From assembly GCA_031388585.1 (NCBI GenBank), contig JANMRU010000126.1:1-7088 (forward strand): a stretch of 7,088 nt of DNA. The letters are read 5' to 3'. Made by a program: the position numbers and the translations under genes. The stretch's first letter is position 1. Every line of letters begins with the position of its first letter. This document shows, piece after piece, positions 1 to 5,479 of the stretch. Under the pieces are notes generated by a model that saw only the letters and a program-made list of their open reading frames with translations, searched no databases and had not been told where the DNA came from. The DNA is from PCC-6802 sp031388585 (GTDB taxonomy: Bacteria; Cyanobacteriota; Cyanobacteriia; Pseudanabaenales; Pseudanabaenaceae).

Positions 1-117
1 GAAAGAGCGATTCAAAGATTGCGAGAGGAAGGGTTTTGCCCCTATTGGCATCAAAACATTCCCCCTAATGATGGTGGGCTTGCTGTAGGTCAAGTTGCAG
101 CGATTTTCCGTCAATGA
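1..117 (+). CDS. hypF: HypF C-terminus (carbamoyltransferase, hydrogenase maturation), partial
   Basis: Only the last 38 residues are in the window; the gene begins to the left. The open frame starts at base 1, ends with TGA at 115-117, and contains PPNDGGLAVGQ, the typical C-terminal signature of HypF (Pro-Pro-Asn-Asp-Gly-Gly-Leu then Gly-Gln). HypF uses carbamoyl phosphate and ATP to carbamoylate the C-terminal cysteine of HypE, the first step in making the cyanide ligands of NiFe hydrogenases. That is family knowledge. The assignment is strengthened by hypC, hypD and hypE following on the same strand. The stop codon overlaps the first base pairs of a dispersed repeat (116-135), so the repeat landed at, or expanded from, the very end of the gene. 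Confidence 0.9.
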   Translation, partial: ERAIQRLREEGFCPYWHQNIPPNDGGLAVGQVAAIFRQ

Positions 118-237
118 AGGGGCAAAGCATTCGGCGGCTATGCAATAGACGGATAGTGGATAATAATCGAAGGGGCGAAGCATTCGGCTATCAATATTTA
201 CAATTTACCCAAAATGCTTCTACCGAATGCTTCGCCC
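116..237. repeat. Dispersed cyanobacterial-type repeat, two direct copies and one inverted copy
   Basis: Copy A (116-135) and copy B (169-188) are direct repeats with 19 of 20 bases identical, built around GGGGCGAAGCATTCGG (A has CAAAG for CGAAG). Copy C (223-237) is CCGAATGCTTCGCCC, the exact reverse complement of 173-187 in copy B. B and C could therefore form a 15-bp stem with a 35-nt loop in DNA or RNA. The repeats occupy nearly the whole hypF-hypC gap. From memory, GGCGAAGCATTCGG-like repeats are common between cyanobacterial genes; I could not check this. A role in mRNA processing or as a partial terminator is possible but not shown. Confidence 0.75.
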
Positions 238-279
238 GTACGGATTTTAATAAAGCGCGCGATAAAAGCAATTCCCATT

Positions 280-513
280 ATGTGTTTAGCAATTCCAGGA
301 AAAATTCTAAGTATTAGCGGCGATGACGATCTCACGAGATCGGGCAGAGTCAGCTTCGGTGGCGTTATCAAAGAAGTGAGTTTGGCATACGTCCCCGAAA
401 TACAGATAGGAGATTACGTCATTGTGCATGTCGGATTTGCGCTCTCTAAACTAGACGAAGCCGAAGCCGAACAAACGCTCCGCGATTTAGCGCAAATGAC
501 CGTAGAAGCCTGA
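280..513 (+). CDS. hypC: HypC, hydrogenase maturation chaperone
   Basis: A 77-residue protein, normal length for the HypC/HybG family. The N-terminus reads MCLAIPGKI; Cys2, exposed once Met is removed, is the essential iron-binding and HypD-contacting residue. This decides the start at 280. The in-frame ATG at 214 would add 22 residues encoded partly by the inverted repeat and would bury Cys2. Further family features are GRVSFGG (residues 22-28) and DYVIVHVGFA (45-54, His50). HypC works with HypD to carry the Fe(CN)2CO group and delivers it to the hydrogenase large subunit. No strong Shine-Dalgarno sequence lies before the start, so translation may depend on hypF coupling or be weak. hypD follows after 24 bp. 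Confidence 0.93.
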   Translation: MCLAIPGKILSISGDDDLTRSGRVSFGGVIKEVSLAYVPEIQIGDYVIVHVGFALSKLDEAEAEQTLRDLAQMTVEA

Positions 514-524
514 GCAAATAGGGC

Positions 525-530
525 AAGGAG
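525..530 (+). promoter_or_regulatory. Shine-Dalgarno site of hypD
   Basis: AAGGAG lies 7 nt upstream of the ATG at 538. It is the best ribosome-binding site in the hyp operon and fixes the hypD start. Confidence 0.8.
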
Positions 531-537
531 AGTTCGA

Positions 538-1656
538 ATGAAATTCGTTAACGAGTTCCGCGATGCCAAGATCGCGCAGCAGCTAGGCCAGGAAATTTGC
601 GCGCTTGTAACCCGCCCCTGGACGATTATGGAAATTTGCGGCGGACAAACCCACGCGATTGTGAAGTACGGCATAGACGAACTGTTACCTAAAGAGATCG
701 CTCTCATCCACGGGCCAGGTTGTCCTGTCTGCGTTACATCTGTAGAAATTATCGATCGCGCGATCGCGATCGCTTTTCAGCCCAATACGATCTTGTGTTC
801 GTTCGGCGATATGTTGCGCGTGCCGGGCAGCGAGATCGATCTACTATCTGTCAAAGCTCAGGGAGGCGATATTCGCATTGTTTACTCTCCCTTAGACAGC
901 TTAAAAATCGCACAGCAGAATCCTGCTAAGCAAGTTGTCTTCTTCGCCGTGGGATTTGAGACAACCGCTCCCGCTACAGCGATGACCATCTATCAAGCGA
1001 AAAAAATGGGGCTTCAGAATTTCTCCATGCTTGTTGCCCACGTACTCGTTCCTCCTGCCATGGAGACAATCCTCAGTTCACCTGAATGCCGCGTGCAGGG
1101 CTTTCTGGCGGCTGGTCACGTCTGTACTGTGATGGGATATAACGAATACGTGCCAATTGCCAAAAAGTACAGCGTTCCTATTGTTGTGACGGGCTTTGAA
1201 CCCGTGGATATTTTGCAGGGCATTCATCTGTGCGTGCAGCAATTGGAGGAGGGAAAAGCGGCGGTGGAGAATCAGTATACTCGTTCCGTGCATCGAGATG
1301 GCAATACCAAAGCTATGCAACTGATGAGCGAGGTATTTCAAGTTGTACCGCGTCAGTGGCGAGGAATTGGTGAAATTCCCGCCAGCGGTCTGAGTATCAA
1401 AGATGAATATGCAGAATTCGATGCCCAAAACTGCTTTCCATTGACATCTATGGAAGAGAATGAGATGTGGCAAAACGAAGCAGATTTATGCATTAGCGGG
1501 CTTATTCTGCAAGGCATCAAGAAACCACAAGAATGTTCTGCATTTGGCGTACAATGCACACCCGAACATCCCTTAGGAGCACCTATGGTTTCCTCAGAAG
1601 GGGCTTGTGCAGCATACTATCGCTATCGTCAGTATAATACCCATGCCAGAGTCTAA
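538..1656 (+). CDS. hypD: HypD, iron-sulfur scaffold for Fe(CN)2CO assembly
   Basis: A full-length protein of 372 residues, as usual for HypD. Visible motifs in order are CGGQTH (34-39), HGPGCPVCVT (58-67, with Cys62 and Cys65), GFETTAP (139-145) and a cysteine-rich C-terminus with Cys318, Cys333, Cys340 and Cys357 (the last within SSEGACAAYY). In the family the N-terminal cysteines bind the nascent Fe centre and act as redox thiols, and the C-terminal cysteines hold a 4Fe-4S cluster. HypD is the scaffold where HypC brings iron and HypE donates cyanide. The start is supported by the AAGGAG site at 525-530. Its 3' end overlaps hypE by 14 nt, which suggests translational coupling within one operon. 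Nothing appears truncated, and every key cysteine I know of is present. Confidence 0.96.
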   Translation: MKFVNEFRDAKIAQQLGQEICALVTRPWTIMEICGGQTHAIVKYGIDELLPKEIALIHGPGCPVCVTSVEIIDRAIAIAFQPNTILCSFGDMLRVPGSEIDLLSVKAQGGDIRIVYSPLDSLKIAQQNPAKQVVFFAVGFETTAPATAMTIYQAKKMGLQNFSMLVAHVLVPPAMETILSSPECRVQGFLAAGHVCTVMGYNEYVPIAKKYSVPIVVTGFEPVDILQGIHLCVQQLEEGKAAVENQYTRSVHRDGNTKAMQLMSEVFQVVPRQWRGIGEIPASGLSIKDEYAEFDAQNCFPLTSMEENEMWQNEADLCISGLILQGIKKPQECSAFGVQCTPEHPLGAPMVSSEGACAAYYRYRQYNTHARV

Positions 1657-2743
1657 AGATTTTCATTTATCCTGTCCCATTCCCATTCAACAGTACCCCC
1701 ATGTTCTGATGGCGCACGGAGGCGGAGGGAAACTCATGCACCAGTTAATTTCCCAAATGTTTCTACCTGCGTTTGAAGTACCGAAATCTATGCAGCACGA
1801 TGCCGCTGTATTCGAGTTAGTAACAAGAAACCAGAAGTCTGTTTTACCTAAACTTGCATTTACGACAGATTCATATGTAGTAAAACCATTAATCTTTCCT
1901 GGTGGCGATATTGGTTCGCTGGCAGTGTATGGCACGGTAAACGATCTGGCAATGGCTGGAGCGCGTCCACTCTATCTCAGTGCCAGTTTCATTTTGGAAG
2001 AAGGTCTTCTTATGTCTACGCTGTGGCAAATTGTCCAATCCATGCGAGAAGCAGCGCGGATCGCAGGCGTACAAATCGTGACAGGTGATACCAAGGTTGT
2101 TGATAAAGGCAAGGGCGATGGCATATTTGTCAATACTGCTGGGGTTGGGATGGTCGAGCACGATCTTGCGATCGCGCCCCAATCCATACGCGTAGGCGAT
2201 GCCGTGTTGTTAAATGGCGATATCGGTCGTCATGGCATTGCGATTATGGCCGTGCGCGAAGGCTTGGAATTTGAAACGACCATCCAGAGCGATACAGCCC
2301 CACTTGCCGATCTGGTACTGGAACTTTTGGCGGCAGGAATTGAAATTCACATGCTACGAGATTTAACGCGCGGCGGTTTAGCCAGCGCCCTCAATGAAAT
2401 TGCCTTTGCCGCCGATATTGGTATTGCGATCGACGAGAACCTGATTCCCGTGCGGGAAGACGTGCAGGGAGCCTGCGAAATTCTCGGCTTCGATCCGATC
2501 TATGTAGCCAACGAGGGGAGATTTGTAGCATTTGCACCCCAGGCTCAAGCAGAAAAGGCTTTACAAATTATGCGATCGCATGGCTCAAATAACAACTCAG
2601 ATACTAATAGGCACCATACTTATGCTTGCCAAATTGGTAACGCGATCGATAGTTCAAATAGCCTGGTCACGATGTCTAGCAAGATTGGCGCAACTCGTAT
2701 TCTTGACATGCTCAGCGGCGAGCAATTACCTCGCATCTGCTGA
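1643..2743 (+). CDS. hypE: HypE, thiocyanate-forming dehydratase
   Basis: A PurM-like ATPase that dehydrates the HypF-made thiocarboxamide on its own C-terminal cysteine to thiocyanate, giving cyanide for the HypC-HypD complex. Counting from 1643 it has 366 residues, with AHGGGGK (24-30, nucleotide-binding start of the PurM fold), GTVNDLAMAGARP (97-109), RDLTRGGLA (239-247) and the obligatory C-terminal PRIC with Cys366 as the carbamoylated residue. I chose ATG 1643 over GTG 1607. The first gives the usual short leader before CPIPI and only a 14-nt overlap with hypD; the second would overlap by 50 nt. One oddity is a hydrophilic stretch at residues 313-326, rich in Asn, Ser and His. It sits where I would expect a shorter loop before the last domain and looks like a tolerated insertion. 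Confidence 0.95.
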   Translation: MPESKDFHLSCPIPIQQYPHVLMAHGGGGKLMHQLISQMFLPAFEVPKSMQHDAAVFELVTRNQKSVLPKLAFTTDSYVVKPLIFPGGDIGSLAVYGTVNDLAMAGARPLYLSASFILEEGLLMSTLWQIVQSMREAARIAGVQIVTGDTKVVDKGKGDGIFVNTAGVGMVEHDLAIAPQSIRVGDAVLLNGDIGRHGIAIMAVREGLEFETTIQSDTAPLADLVLELLAAGIEIHMLRDLTRGGLASALNEIAFAADIGIAIDENLIPVREDVQGACEILGFDPIYVANEGRFVAFAPQAQAEKALQIMRSHGSNNNSDTNRHHTYACQIGNAIDSSNSLVTMSSKIGATRILDMLSGEQLPRIC

Positions 2744-2810
2744 TAAAGAAGAAGACCAGCTCTTCAATTATTTAAATGCCAGAGGAATTGCCTCTACTTA
2801 TAAACTGCCT

Positions 2811-2843
2811 TGCCTTTTCCCGCAGGCATGACTGGATTTTTTT
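2811..2843 (+). terminator. Weak candidate terminator after hypE
   Basis: TGCCT (2811-2815) can pair with AGGCA (2824-2828), and a run of seven T follows at 2837-2843. The stem is only 5 bp and the T-run starts 8 bases after it, so this is a poor match to an intrinsic terminator. A second small hairpin, AGAGG/CCTCT at 2781-2795, lies just upstream. The gap lies between convergent operons (hyp on +, partition genes on -), where termination is expected. Confidence 0.25.
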
Positions 2844-2929
2844 CAGAAACTCTGGAATAGCTTTCATCAGTGCCTGCTCGTTTGTCGCCAGATTACTAGG
2901 GCTGCTCTGGCGTCATAGATTGAAGGCTT

Positions 2930-3436
2930 TCATCTCTGTGCTTGCCTTTCTTTGAGTTGAGCTACAATTGCAGCCCGATTCTGTGCAGCACATTCTAAGA
3001 GTTGAGCGATCGCCTCCTCAACAATCACCTCTTTATATGGAGCATCCGACTTACCCAGGTCTAGCTGTAGCTGTAAGTGAAAAATATCAAGCTGCTTCAG
3101 AATTTCCTCATTCAACTGAAACGTGCATTTGCGTATTGCTAGCTTGTTGGCTTGTTGACTTGTCAACTTGTTGGCTTGTTGACTTTCTAGCAAAACTACT
3201 TGTTCTAAAGTTGACAAGTTAACTTCCTGACTTACCAGCTTCTTAACTTCTCGGCTTGTTGTCTTTTCCTCTAATTGACTAATAGTTCCTTCGGCTTGTT
3301 CTTCGTCTTCCTGGCTGGCTGTATTGTTAGATTGCTGACTTGTCAACTTGCTGACTTGTTCAAATCCTGCCAGGACACTATCGGTTGAGGTGAGAGGGTC
3401 ATTGGCATCGGTTAATCGGGCGCGTGGTTTTGCCAT
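2930..3436 (-). CDS. Ribbon-helix-helix partner of ParA (ParG/ParB-like, repeat-rich N-terminus)
   Basis: A 168-residue protein; no exact family recognised. The ATG at 3434-3436 directly abuts the parA stop (TAAATG), with an AGGAG Shine-Dalgarno site (3445-3449) inside the end of parA, so the two are tightly coupled. Residues 1-100 are polar, low-complexity and probably disordered, with 8-residue repeats such as SQQANKLT (85-92) and SQQANKLA (93-100), and relatives KLTSQQSN and KLVSQEVN. Residues 102-148 fit a ribbon-helix-helix DNA-binding fold: a strand RKCTFQL, helix A at about 109-124, then helix B KEVIVEEAIAQLLE. A basic, glutamine-rich tail follows. A small such protein after ParA is the usual centromere-binding partner in type Ib-like partition systems. 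The role is inferred. The repeat-coding DNA carries the same 8-bp units as the region upstream of parA. Confidence 0.75.
   Translation of the reverse strand: MAKPRARLTDANDPLTSTDSVLAGFEQVSKLTSQQSNNTASQEDEEQAEGTISQLEEKTTSREVKKLVSQEVNLSTLEQVVLLESQQANKLTSQQANKLAIRKCTFQLNEEILKQLDIFHLQLQLDLGKSDAPYKEVIVEEAIAQLLECAAQNRAAIVAQLKERQAQR
3141..3360. repeat. 8-bp phased repeat array (RRCTTGTT type), inside the ParA-partner gene
   Basis: On the + strand the unit is RRCTTGTT (AACAAGYY on the coding strand). Block 1, 3141-3188, has six abutting units: AGCTTGTT, GGCTTGTT, GACTTGTC, AACTTGTT, GGCTTGTT, GACTTTCT. Block 2, 3221-3268, has six more degenerate units in a row. The C at unit position 3 falls at 3143, 3151 and so on to 3183, and again at 3223 to 3263, so both blocks share one 8-bp phase; 3199, 3215, 3279 and 3295 also fit it. 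Block 3, 3337-3360, has three units in a shifted phase. A 19-bp stretch at 3143-3161 recurs exactly at 3167-3185 (24-bp step). Unspaced tandem octamers resemble the unspaced heptads bound by the ribbon-helix-helix omega protein of pSM19035, so a centromere or operator role is inferred. Confidence 0.8.
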
Positions 3437-4186
3437 TTACTTATCTCCTACAGCAATAAAATCGGCGATCGCTTGGTAAGGCTGTACTAATTTTTTGTCG
3501 CCAGAGTAAGTATGAATCGGTTCCCCTGCAAGGTTGGACTCTGCAAACTTGACCGACTTTGGCACTGGTTCAAAGACATGAATATCTTTTAGTCGTTTCC
3601 TGAGCGATGCCAAAACGTCTTGAGTCATGATCGTGTTTTCTGCCATCGTTGGCAGGACACCCAAAATTTTTAGCTTGGGATTGAGCCTTTTTTGTACGCT
3701 CTGGATAGTTTCCAGTAGTGCTGCCAGTCCTTTAAGCGCAAAAAATTGGCACTGCACTGGAATTAGAACCGCATCAGCAGCAGTCAAGCCATTGATGGTC
3801 AAAAGCCCTAAAGATGGCGGGCAGTCGATCAGGATGTGTTTGTATTTGTCCTTAATTGGCTCCAGATATTCTTTGAGTAAGCCAAAGTTGCCTACTTTAG
3901 ACAGAATTTCTGGCTCGCCTTTAGCTAAGTTTATATCTGAAGGTATCAGACTCAGACCGGACGGAGTTGTAACTATGGCATCTAGAGCAACAGCTCGTTC
4001 TGTAATCAACTCGTAGCTGGTGAGTTGATCTTCTTGTACTTCTACGCCTAAGCCGGTAGTCAAGTTTCCCTGGGGATCTAAGTCAACTGCCAAGCACGAA
4101 CCAGTTTTAACTAGTAGTCCACCCAAGCAAATAGCGGAGGTTGTCTTAGCAACCCCTCCTTTCTGGTTGGCGATCGCAATTTTCAT
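3437..4186 (-). CDS. parA: ParA-family partition ATPase
   Basis: A 249-residue ATPase of the MinD/ParA superfamily that binds nucleoid DNA in its ATP form and moves a centromere-protein complex. Visible motifs are the deviant Walker A KGGVAKTT (residues 9-16, signature Lys9 and catalytic Lys14), Walker A' VDLDPQGN (34-41) and Walker B ILIDCPPSLG (118-127). Downstream are LIPVQCQFFALKGL (141-154) and the C-terminal segment around residues 223-240, both typical of plasmid and chromosomal ParA. There is no N-terminal helix-turn-helix, so it is not type Ia; length and operon form fit the Ib/chromosomal group. The ATG at 4184-4186 has AGGAAG (4195-4200) 8 nt upstream, lying inside an octamer repeat. 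Binding of the partner protein there could block translation initiation or transcription; that is inference. Confidence 0.93.
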   Translation of the reverse strand: MKIAIANQKGGVAKTTSAICLGGLLVKTGSCLAVDLDPQGNLTTGLGVEVQEDQLTSYELITERAVALDAIVTTPSGLSLIPSDINLAKGEPEILSKVGNFGLLKEYLEPIKDKYKHILIDCPPSLGLLTINGLTAADAVLIPVQCQFFALKGLAALLETIQSVQKRLNPKLKILGVLPTMAENTIMTQDVLASLRKRLKDIHVFEPVPKSVKFAESNLAGEPIHTYSGDKKLVQPYQAIADFIAVGDK

Positions 4187-4192
4187 AAAGTT

Positions 4193-4216
4193 ATCTTCCT
4201 GACTTGTTAACTTGCC
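4193..4216. promoter_or_regulatory. parA-proximal octamer cluster (candidate operator/centromere box)
   Basis: Three abutting units, ATCTTCCT, GACTTGTT and AACTTGCC, match the repeat inside the downstream partner gene. The 11-mer CTTCCTGACTT (4195-4205) is also found exactly at 3223-3233 and 4305-4315. The cluster covers the parA Shine-Dalgarno site. Confidence 0.6.
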
Positions 4217-4225
4217 AGCAAGATA

Positions 4226-4254
4226 TAAATACAGTAAGTCGCCCTGAATAGCAA
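4226..4254 (-). promoter_or_regulatory. Candidate sigma70-type promoter of parA, proximal copy
   Basis: On the - strand TTGCTA (4249-4254) is separated by 17 bp from TATTTA (4226-4231). Spacing is ideal, with moderate matches to TTGACA and TATAAT. It lies in copy 1 of the 76-bp element and points into parA, whose start is about 40 bp downstream. Confidence 0.5.
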
Positions 4255-4302
4255 GTTGTATTGTTGACTTGTTGAAAGTGTAATCTGGCTCTTCATGTAG
4301 TT

Positions 4303-4326
4303 GGCTTCCTGACTTGTTAGCTTTTT
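4303..4326. promoter_or_regulatory. parA-distal octamer cluster (candidate operator/centromere box)
   Basis: Three abutting units, GGCTTCCT, GACTTGTT and AGCTTTTT, lie at the same place in copy 2 of the 76-bp element as the 4193-4216 cluster in copy 1. GGCTCTTC at 4287-4294 is in the same 8-bp phase. Confidence 0.55.
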
Positions 4327-4335
4327 AGGAAGTCA

Positions 4336-4364
4336 TAAATATGGAAAGTCAACCTGAATGACAA
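4336..4364 (-). promoter_or_regulatory. Candidate sigma70-type promoter of parA, distal copy
   Basis: On the - strand TTGTCA (4359-4364) lies 17 bp from TATTTA (4336-4341), the same layout as the proximal copy. Its -35 is closer to consensus (TTGACA). Conservation of spacing and hexamers between two copies that otherwise differ at 20% of positions supports function. Confidence 0.5.
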
Positions 4365-4438
4365 GTTATATTGTTGACTTTTCACGTCTCCAATACCTAT
4401 CGATCGAGATGAGTAGCCTAGATTTAGCGATCGCCAAC

Positions 4439-4840
4439 CTAACCTAACTGATTTTCTAAAATCAAACCATTCAGTTTTTCCTCGTCAAAGGCAATACCTC
4501 TACGTTCGAAGTAACGACGAAGATTAATTCGGATGAATAAATCTTTGAGTTCATCAGCGATTTCTTGAGGAGGATTTCCGGATAGAGCAGTAGCAATTAA
4601 GCGGTCTGCTGCTTGAATTTCACCGCAGTCAATAGCTAGAGAGGCTGCACTGCGGTGCAGAACCGAGCGGGTAGGTTCTGCATTTAGATCGCTAGCTACC
4701 AATGTCGCCGCACTAGCTTCTTTCTCAAAGGCTTGTCGAAATAACAGATCTGCTCGCTCTAGATCGCCTCTAAGCTTTGCCGTAAAAGCCAATTCTGCTA
4801 AATCCATTGCCTGCTGGTGTAAATCTTGAATCTGACTCAT
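4439..4840 (-). CDS. TPR-like helical protein of unknown function
   Basis: A 133-residue soluble, almost all-helical protein. Two helix-turn-helix hairpins of TPR type are visible: about 11-42 (containing GDLERADLLFRQAFEKE) and about 60-92 (HRSAASLAIDCGEIQAADRLI). From memory, the middle signature EPTRSVLHRSAASLA is shared by many uncharacterised cyanobacterial proteins. The function is unknown, and TPR-like folds usually bind a protein partner. Its ATG (4838-4840) overlaps the stop of the upstream 179-residue gene by 4 nt (ATGA), with a GGTGAG-like ribosome site just before, so the two are co-translated and probably act together. There is no signal peptide or membrane segment. I see no clear terminator after it before the parA control region. 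Confidence 0.75.
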   Translation of the reverse strand: MSQIQDLHQQAMDLAELAFTAKLRGDLERADLLFRQAFEKEASAATLVASDLNAEPTRSVLHRSAASLAIDCGEIQAADRLIATALSGNPPQEIADELKDLFIRINLRRYFERRGIAFDEEKLNGLILENQLG

Positions 4841-5376
4841 TTTCTCACCATGAAAGATAAAGGTCTACTAAACTCAACTACGATGATGCAAGCTGGAAAT
4901 GCGCCATCAGAAGGACTTGTCTGTTCCATTTTCTGTTTGATCCTGGCCTTAACGCGGCGATCGTCGCCTCTACGAATACCCGAAACTTCTAAGCGAACTT
5001 TATTCTGGAAGGGCAGTTCATTGGTGTCATCCTTATTACCAAGCCAGTAGTCGAAGCCAGTGCCTTTACGAGAGCGCTCGATGACTGTAAAATCCGTCAG
5101 TTTACCGATCAACATAAAAGCAATACCATAGGCAGCTTGCTCGGTAGTATATTCCTTGTCATTCCAGCAACGCAGCATTTGATCCGTAACAGTCTGCCAG
5201 TAAATCTGGAAAGTAGCTTCAAAATCTCCATTGACGGTAATTTCCACGCCCTGCGAATGACCTTGCTCTTCTAAGCAAATGGCACAGGCTTCTGCCAATG
5301 CTGCACCAAATGATGGTGTAATTGCAGGTAAACCTTCTCCTAGCTTGGCTAATAAAATTGACTGAACGTCTTTCAA
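4837..5376 (-). CDS. Uncharacterised protein, possible PD-(D/E)XK-like fold
   Basis: A 179-residue soluble protein whose family I cannot name. The N-terminal 45 residues look helical. The centre reads FTVIERSRKGTGFDYWLG (96-113) and, after about 15 residues, RLEVSG (128-133), followed by a basic helix VKARIKQK (142-149) and a hydrophobic strand near the end, PACIIVVEFS (161-170). Glu100, then Asp109 in GFDYWLG, then Glu130 in LEVSG resembles the acidic core of PD-(D/E)XK nuclease-like domains, but the usual lysine after the glutamate is replaced (EVSG). Nuclease activity is therefore a guess; it may be an inactive relative or something else. The start is TTG at 5374-5376: no ATG or GTG occurs between it and the upstream in-frame stop, and GGAG sits 5 nt before it. 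It is the first gene of a pair with the TPR-like protein. Confidence 0.7.
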   Translation of the reverse strand: MKDVQSILLAKLGEGLPAITPSFGAALAEACAICLEEQGHSQGVEITVNGDFEATFQIYWQTVTDQMLRCWNDKEYTTEQAAYGIAFMLIGKLTDFTVIERSRKGTGFDYWLGNKDDTNELPFQNKVRLEVSGIRRGDDRRVKARIKQKMEQTSPSDGAFPACIIVVEFSRPLSFMVRK

Positions 5377-5377
5377 A

Positions 5378-5385
5378 CCTGCTCC
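5378..5385 (-). promoter_or_regulatory. Ribosome-binding site deciding a TTG start
   Basis: The - strand reads GGAGCAGG just before TTG at 5374-5376. With the absence of ATG or GTG upstream in the frame, it supports a rare TTG initiation codon for the 179-residue gene. Confidence 0.6.
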
Positions 5386-5415
5386 ATATAACTTGCGCTT
5401 GATATATTCAGATTA

Positions 5416-5444
5416 TTTATACCTAATAAAATTGCAATAGTCCA
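5416..5444 (-). promoter_or_regulatory. Candidate promoter of the 179-aa/133-aa gene pair
   Basis: On the - strand TGGACT (5439-5444) lies 17 bp from TATAAA (5416-5421). The -10 matches TATAAT at 5 of 6 positions and the -35 is weak. It is about 40 bp upstream of the TTG start in a very AT-rich 100-bp gap. Confidence 0.4.
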
Positions 5445-5479
5445 TTATCTATATTTTATAGGCAATTCCCATAACTCTT

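Larger units (their letters stand above)
4195..4380. repeat. Two direct copies of a 76-bp parA upstream element
   Basis: Copy 1 is 4195-4270 and copy 2 is 4305-4380, offset by exactly 110 bp. They align without gaps with 15 mismatches in 76 (about 80% identity). Both begin CTTCCTGACTTGTTA and end ATTGTTGACTT. Conserved blocks are the octamer cluster, ATAAAT in the middle, AAGTC, CCTGAAT and CAAGTT. Each copy carries a promoter-like pair on the - strand, described separately. A 34-bp unique spacer separates the copies. The gene-free region 4187-4438 is mostly made of these two copies. Confidence 0.85.

Noticed and set aside
214..279. A 22-codon N-terminal extension of hypC from ATG 214
   Set aside because: It is made from inverted-repeat sequence and would bury Cys2, which HypC needs next to the initiator Met.
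760..773. Overlapping GCGATCGC sites in hypD as a local control element
   Set aside because: HIP1 is abundant throughout this genome type (13 copies in the window), so these are background.
1607..1642. An upstream GTG start for hypE
   Set aside because: It would overlap hypD by 50 nt and add 12 residues not expected in HypE; ATG 1643 fits family length better.
2532..2831. A 99-codon + frame overlapping the end of hypE
   Set aside because: It lies mostly within hypE in another frame and its residues follow hypE codons; no ribosome site or family resemblance.
2772..2867. A 31-codon - strand frame beginning MKAIPEFLKKIQ in the gap between hypE and the partition genes
   Set aside because: Too short, no ribosome-binding site seen and no recognised family. 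An in-frame extension upstream runs about 16 codons before a stop without another ATG. It could be the tail of a decayed gene, but I cannot support it.
2968..3222. An 84-codon + frame with LLACWLVD repeats
   Set aside because: It is the antisense reading of the octamer array in the ribbon-helix-helix gene and has no other support.
3141..3360. CRISPR array
   Set aside because: The repeats are 8 bp, unspaced and inside a real gene; there are no 20-40 bp repeats separated by unique spacers.
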